A stretch of DNA of 64,000 nt from Fimihabitans intestinipullorum (GTDB lineage Bacteria; Bacillota_I; Bacilli_A; RF39; UBA660). Under the pieces are notes generated by a model. The model had not been told where the DNA came from, searched no databases, and saw only the letters and a program-made list of their open reading frames with translations. How positions within the stretch are numbered: the stretch's first letter is position 1; each line of letters opens with the position of its first letter. The position numbers and the translations under genes were made by a program. The stretch covers positions 31,168 to 95,167 of the forward strand of contig DVML01000012.1 of the NCBI GenBank assembly GCA_018714965.1. Reading direction: 5' to 3'. Shown here piece by piece: positions 60,274 through 64,000 of this stretch.

Positions 60274-61035
60274 ATGAAAAAGAAGAAGTTAGTTATAACG
60301 ATTGCAGTGATCATCGGAATATTGGCGATTGTCGGTATCTATTTCGGATATAAGTCTTTTTTACTTTCTTTTCATCAATTTCCGGATGATTCAAAGCAGG
60401 AGTATCAAAATCTATTATCAGGATACGAAAAAAGAGATACATTAGAAGTAAAACACAGTGAAGCATTGTCAGAAGGGATGCTTACGTACAAAAATGTTCA
60501 ATTCCAAAACGTAGTAGAAGGATTTGAAAAAACAGAAGAAGATGATTATGTTAGTTATAAACTGCTCGATAGTAACGGTAATTATCAAGCGTATTTTACT
60601 GTATCAATTACAGAGCCGTTTCTCGATCATGTTGGGAAAGACGATGGTACGTTTGTCATGGGAAAAGATGAGATTGATGCGGTTGAGTCGGATGATTTTG
60701 CCAAAAGAAAAGGTCTAAAAAACGATGTTGATTTCTTCGATTATTTGATTGAACATCAAAATGACAAACATGATTTGTTTACATCTGTAAAGACAATCAA
60801 AGAAGATCATTATGTACAGCTGTTATCCTACATTATGTTACCATCAGTTGATTCTGTAACTGTATTAAAGGGGGATTTAGAAGGTTATATTTTGAATAAT
60901 GGTGATATGAAAGAAGTGAACATCTTAGAAGGTGGAAAACGATATGTATTTTCATTTATAAGGTTGGATTACTTTACAGATGATGTAATTAGAGAGTTTA
61001 TAAATACTTTAGTAATTGATAAAAGCATTCAGTAA
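60274..61035 (+). CDS. Membrane-anchored extracytoplasmic hypothetical protein
   Basis: The 253-residue protein has a basic N-terminus and one membrane helix (about residues 6-26, LVITIAVIIGILAIVGIYFG), with no cysteine for lipid attachment, and an acidic extracellular domain of mixed strands and helices (YVSYKLLDSNGNYQAYFTVS). No family is recognised. The start follows TAGGAGGAG. It is flanked by the serS terminator and its own terminator, so it is a single gene. Confidence 0.75.
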   Translation: MKKKKLVITIAVIIGILAIVGIYFGYKSFLLSFHQFPDDSKQEYQNLLSGYEKRDTLEVKHSEALSEGMLTYKNVQFQNVVEGFEKTEEDDYVSYKLLDSNGNYQAYFTVSITEPFLDHVGKDDGTFVMGKDEIDAVESDDFAKRKGLKNDVDFFDYLIEHQNDKHDLFTSVKTIKEDHYVQLLSYIMLPSVDSVTVLKGDLEGYILNNGDMKEVNILEGGKRYVFSFIRLDYFTDDVIREFINTLVIDKSIQ

Positions 61036-61050
61036 GACGAATGCTTTTTT
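61021..61050 (+). terminator. Terminator before the copper operon
   Basis: AAAAGCATTC (61021-61030) pairs with GAATGCTTTT (61039-61048), then TT. Confidence 0.83.
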
Positions 61051-61080
61051 AATAATGGTTATTTTCATATACCCCCTTCT

Positions 61081-61109
61081 TTTCAAATACCCTGAGGGGG
61101 GTATATAAT
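61081..61109 (+). promoter_or_regulatory. CsoR operator and promoter of the copper operon
   Basis: ATACCCTGAGGGGGGTAT (61087-61104) is a GC-rich palindrome of the CsoR type (ATACCC...GGGTAT). It fills the spacer between a weak -35 (TTTCAA, 61081) and TATAAT (61104-61109), so bound CsoR blocks the polymerase and copper releases it. A half site ATACCCCC lies at 61069-61076. Confidence 0.88.
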
Positions 61110-61124
61110 GTAGATGGTGAGATT

Positions 61125-61406
61125 ATGAAAAAATTAACGATTCGTTCAGATCAAGAAAAGAAGAAAATTTTGAATCGTCTCAATCGAATTGAGGGACAAG
61201 TACGTGGTGTAAAACGGATGATCACAGAGGATCAATATTGTAACGATATTTTAATTCAATTGGCAGCTATCGATAAATCTGTGCAAAGCTTATCTATAGA
61301 AATGTTAGAAAGTCATTTATATCGGTGTATTTCTAACGATATGAAAGATGGGAACATAGAAACGATCGACGAAGTAATACAATTATTTAGGAGGTTTCAA
61401 AAATGA
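61125..61406 (+). CDS. csoR: Copper-sensing repressor CsoR
   Basis: CsoR is a helical tetrameric repressor that leaves DNA when it binds Cu(I). The 93-residue protein has all three ligands of the Cys-His-Cys site: C39 in DQYCNDIL, H64 and C68 in ESHLYRCI, which separates it from formaldehyde- or nickel-sensing relatives. The signature RIEGQVRGVKRMI is intact. The start follows GATGGTGAG. It is the first gene of the operon and overlaps copA by four bases (ATGA). Confidence 0.96.
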   Translation: MKKLTIRSDQEKKKILNRLNRIEGQVRGVKRMITEDQYCNDILIQLAAIDKSVQSLSIEMLESHLYRCISNDMKDGNIETIDEVIQLFRRFQK

Positions 61407-63607
61407 AGAAAATCATACTTGGAATTGATGGAATGAGTTGTAGTGCGTGTTCAAATGGATTGGAAAAATATTTAAATCGGCAAGAGGGAATTGAATCTGC
61501 AGTAGTGAACTTAGTTATGTCAACAGCATCCATTTGTTATGATGAGACACGCTTAGATCAAAAAAAGATCGAACTATTTATCAAAGAAGCAGGGTTTCGT
61601 AGTACCGGAATTTATCATGTGAATGCGGAAAAAGAAACACATCGCAAGGAGAAAGTTATGTTTTTTCTATTTGGATTTCTTGCTTTGATTATCCTTTATT
61701 TATCTATGGGAACGATGTTTGGTTTACCTGCCTTAGAATTTCTTCATATGCACCATAATCCAAAACTTTATAGTAGTACATTATGTATTCTTTCTTTTCT
61801 GTTCTTAATTTATGGATTTGATATTATAAAAAGTGGTTGGAATAATTTGATCCACCGTACTCCTAATATGGATACACTGGTGATGATTGGAGTGATTTCT
61901 AGTTTTCTTTATAGTGTTTATCACATGGGATTGATTTTTTATGGCGAACCGATATACGTGGAACATTTATATTTTGAGTCCACTGCAATTGTGATATTTT
62001 TTATTAAACTTGGAAGATATATCGATGCAGTCAATAAAAATAAGACGAAGGAAGCGATTCAAAAATTAGTACAGATTACTCCGACAAGTGCAGTGATAAA
62101 ACGTGAAACAAAAGAAGAAAAAGTGACGATTGACGAAGTACAACCAGGGGATATTGTCATTTGCAAAGCAGGTGAAAAAATCGCAGTTGATGGAACGATC
62201 GTAAAGGGAAGTGCACATATCGATGAATCTCTTATTACAGGGGAGTCAAAACCTGTACCAAAAAGTAAGGATGAGAAAGTAATTGCAGGAAGTATCAATT
62301 ACGATGGATATTTAGAATATCGTGCCGAAAAGATTGGAAAGGATTCTACGATTTCTGAGATTGTACGACTCGTTATGGAAGCGACGAATACGAAGATGCC
62401 AATTGCAAAGCTTGCCGATCGGGTAAGTGGATATTTTGTTCCGGTCGTTATCTTACTTGCAGTCATTACTTTTATCGCGTATTCGATTTTAGGATATTCT
62501 ATGGATGAAGCCGTCAATACGTTTGTTACAATTTTAGTAGTTGCGTGTCCTTGTGCATTAGGGCTTGCAACACCACTTGCAATTGTCGTAAGTGAAGGTT
62601 TGTGTGCAAGTCATGGAATTTTAGTAAAACATAGTGAAATACTTGAACTATCTTCAAAAGTAGATACAATTGTTTTTGATAAGACAGGGACTTTAACTTA
62701 TGGACGTTTAAGAATCGCACATTTCGTAAATCATAGTAATATCGATGACAAGACATTGTTATTATGGATCAGTAGTTTAGAATTACAATCGACGCATCCA
62801 ATTCGTGGAGCATTCGAACTATATATGAAACAAAACGATTTAAAACCATTAGATGTTGCTGAATTTAAAAATATATCGGGAGAGGGAATTAGCGGGACTG
62901 TGAATGGTAAAAAGATGATGTTAGGAAATGAAAGTTTATTGCAACATTACCATTTAGAACACAGTTTTCAAAAAGACGTCGATCAATTTTCAAATGAAGG
63001 AAATAGTATTATTTTTGTCGTATTGGAAGATAGTGTTGTTGGACTTATTGGCGTTAATGATGTCGTTCGTGAGGAAGCAAAAGATGTGATTGCACAACTA
63101 CACGAAAAGAAAATTCATACAGTTTTGTTGACAGGCGATCATAAGAATGTAGCTGATAAGATCGGAAGAAAGTTAAAGGTGGAAACCGTTGTGGCAAATG
63201 TACTTCCGAAAGAAAAATTAAATTATATTGATACACTGAAAAAAGAGGGACATATCGTTATGATGTGTGGAGATGGAATTAATGATTCTCCTGCTTTAGC
63301 GCATGCTGATATTGGACTTAGTATGAGTGGCTCTACGGATATTGCAACAGATGCAGCAGATGTTATTTTAATGAAAGAAGATTTAAATGATATTCTACGT
63401 TTATTAGATATTGGCAAACATACGATTCGCAATATCAAACAGAATTTATTTTGGGCGTTTTTTTACAACGTTTTAATGATTCCGATCGCAATGGGATTAT
63501 TCCGCGATTTTGGAATTACACTTCATCCGATGCTTGCAGGTTTTGCTATGATGTTTAGTAGTTTTACGGTAATTTTAAATGCACTACGATTAAAAATGAT
63601 ACGATAA
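61403..63607 (+). CDS. copA: Copper-exporting P-type ATPase
   Basis: CopA pumps Cu(I) out of the cytosol. The 734-residue P1B-ATPase has one N-terminal heavy-metal domain with GMSCSAC (C13, C16), eight membrane helices, the TGES actuator motif, CPC at 382-384 in ACPCALGLATPLA, the phosphorylation motif DKTGT from D426 and GDGINDSPA in the nucleotide domain. The last helix has MxxSS in MMFSSFTVILNALR, typical of copper rather than silver or zinc pumps. Only one metal domain is present where Bacillus has two. Confidence 0.96.
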   Translation: MKKIILGIDGMSCSACSNGLEKYLNRQEGIESAVVNLVMSTASICYDETRLDQKKIELFIKEAGFRSTGIYHVNAEKETHRKEKVMFFLFGFLALIILYLSMGTMFGLPALEFLHMHHNPKLYSSTLCILSFLFLIYGFDIIKSGWNNLIHRTPNMDTLVMIGVISSFLYSVYHMGLIFYGEPIYVEHLYFESTAIVIFFIKLGRYIDAVNKNKTKEAIQKLVQITPTSAVIKRETKEEKVTIDEVQPGDIVICKAGEKIAVDGTIVKGSAHIDESLITGESKPVPKSKDEKVIAGSINYDGYLEYRAEKIGKDSTISEIVRLVMEATNTKMPIAKLADRVSGYFVPVVILLAVITFIAYSILGYSMDEAVNTFVTILVVACPCALGLATPLAIVVSEGLCASHGILVKHSEILELSSKVDTIVFDKTGTLTYGRLRIAHFVNHSNIDDKTLLLWISSLELQSTHPIRGAFELYMKQNDLKPLDVAEFKNISGEGISGTVNGKKMMLGNESLLQHYHLEHSFQKDVDQFSNEGNSIIFVVLEDSVVGLIGVNDVVREEAKDVIAQLHEKKIHTVLLTGDHKNVADKIGRKLKVETVVANVLPKEKLNYIDTLKKEGHIVMMCGDGINDSPALAHADIGLSMSGSTDIATDAADVILMKEDLNDILRLLDIGKHTIRNIKQNLFWAFFYNVLMIPIAMGLFRDFGITLHPMLAGFAMMFSSFTVILNALRLKMIR

Positions 63608-63618
63608 GGAGAAAAGAT

Positions 63619-63846
63619 ATGTTGAAGAGAATACAAAAAGTAATCACTGTGAACGGTATGCACTGTGAACATTGTCAAAAAAGAGTGGAAAATGCACTTT
63701 CCAGATTACATGAGGTGAAAAAAGTAGAAGTAACCCTAGAAGACAAGAAAGTTAGAGTTATTTTGAAAAAAGAAATAGGAGATGAAAAAATAAAAGAAGC
63801 GATCGAAACTTTAGGATATTCAGTAGAGAATATTATTCTTTTGTAG
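63619..63846 (+). CDS. copZ: Copper chaperone CopZ
   Basis: The 75-residue protein is a single heavy-metal-associated domain with the Cu(I)-binding motif GMHCEHC (about residues 13-19) and the usual beta-alpha-beta-beta-alpha-beta pattern ending TLGYSVENI. It takes Cu(I) to CopA and CsoR. It follows copA by 11 bases with AAGGAG. No clear terminator follows it. Confidence 0.94.
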   Translation: MLKRIQKVITVNGMHCEHCQKRVENALSRLHEVKKVEVTLEDKKVRVILKKEIGDEKIKEAIETLGYSVENIILL

Positions 63847-63907
63847 ATTGTAGAGAAAGTAGGTATCGCCTATAAATTGAAAAATTAAGTGTCCGAAAAG
63901 GACAAAA

Positions 63908-63981
63908 AAAAGACACATAGAAATACCTATGATACAATGTAAGTGCGAACAAACATTGGAGGTAAAAACTATGTGTCTTTT
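63908..63981 (+). repeat. 13-bp inverted repeat around an ORF start at the window end
   Basis: AAAAGACACATAG (63908-63920) is the exact complement of CTATGTGTCTTTT (63969-63981). The second arm covers the ATG at 63971 and the first arm lies before a -10-like TACAAT (63934-63939). In RNA made from further upstream this would close over the ribosome-binding site GGAGG. Confidence 0.75.
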
Positions 63982-64000
63982 AAATTATAACAAAAATAAT
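63971..64000 (+). CDS. Start of an unidentified ORF, cut by the window end
   Basis: ATG at 63971 follows TTGGAGG at a good distance and a TACAAT -10, and ten codons (MCLLNYNKNN) are visible. The short leader, the inverted repeat across the start and the absence of a terminator after copZ recall the left end of a transposase gene, but ten residues cannot show this. Confidence 0.4.
   Translation, partial: MCLLNYNKNN

Noticed and set aside
63861..64000. Left end of an IS30- or ISL3-type insertion sequence
   Set aside because: Only ten codons of the ORF are visible and no terminal inverted repeat or target duplication can be shown.
1..64000. tRNA, rRNA, CRISPR arrays, prophage
   Set aside because: No cloverleaf-like genes, regular short repeats with spacers or phage structural genes were found while reading both strands.

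Overview
The window is a gene-dense, A+T-rich stretch of a Gram-positive chromosome. It encodes a Spo0A response regulator and an alpha/beta-type small acid-soluble spore protein behind a forespore-type promoter, so the organism should form endospores. TGA is used as a stop (for example at the end of deoC), so the code is standard and this is not a mycoplasma. Two T-box leaders, frequent GTG/TTG starts behind strong Shine-Dalgarno sites, and the order tyrS-rpsD-ezrA-thiI-spore protein gene (as in Bacillus) point to class Bacilli, probably an anaerobic fermentative, Erysipelotrichia-like lineage. The taxonomic call is inference.

Layout. 1-12 kb is housekeeping: the end of infB, rbfA, a tyrosine-type T-box operon deoC-tyrS, a HipA-like orphan kinase-fold protein, rpsD with a structured leader, ezrA, thiI, the spore protein gene and two paralogous zinc-ribbon membrane proteins. 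11.7-19.7 kb holds clpP, a TGS/uridine-kinase-type protein, gap, and a pgk-flippase-glycosyltransferase-tpiA operon that mixes glycolysis with glycolipid synthesis. 19.7-22.3 kb holds spo0A behind tandem Spo0A boxes, then three DUF3592-like membrane genes, two of them broken at A-runs.

22.4-36.2 kb is the most unusual part, a variant type VII secretion (T7SSb-like) locus. It has EssC, a YukD/EsaB ubiquitin-like protein, a membrane-anchored HExxH metallopeptidase, six small helical proteins (two with a clear WxG turn), and a DUF4176 protein with four copies of a YQFDxxGxV motif. Three membrane-anchored proteins with extracellular domains follow. EsaA, EssA and EssB homologues are not recognisable and no LXG toxin is present.

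36.3-46.4 kb holds an internally duplicated protein of unknown function, dusB-RDD-lysS, a histidine phosphatase with ackA, nrnA, a MacB-like ABC exporter and a small helical protein. 46.5-54.4 kb is an NAD salvage island: pncA-pncB-Nudix-nadE-prs-nadD-pnuC-nadR, with an NrtR-type regulator gene at its end and paired inverted repeats around the first promoter. Together these genes could make NAD from nicotinamide, nicotinate or nicotinamide riboside, with their own PRPP supply. 54.5-64 kb holds polA, a cation efflux gene, a serine T-box with serS, an extracytoplasmic protein, and a copper operon csoR-copA-copZ with a CsoR operator. The last 100 bases contain the start of an ORF whose start codon sits in a 13-bp inverted repeat. 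No tRNA, rRNA, CRISPR array or complete insertion sequence was seen.
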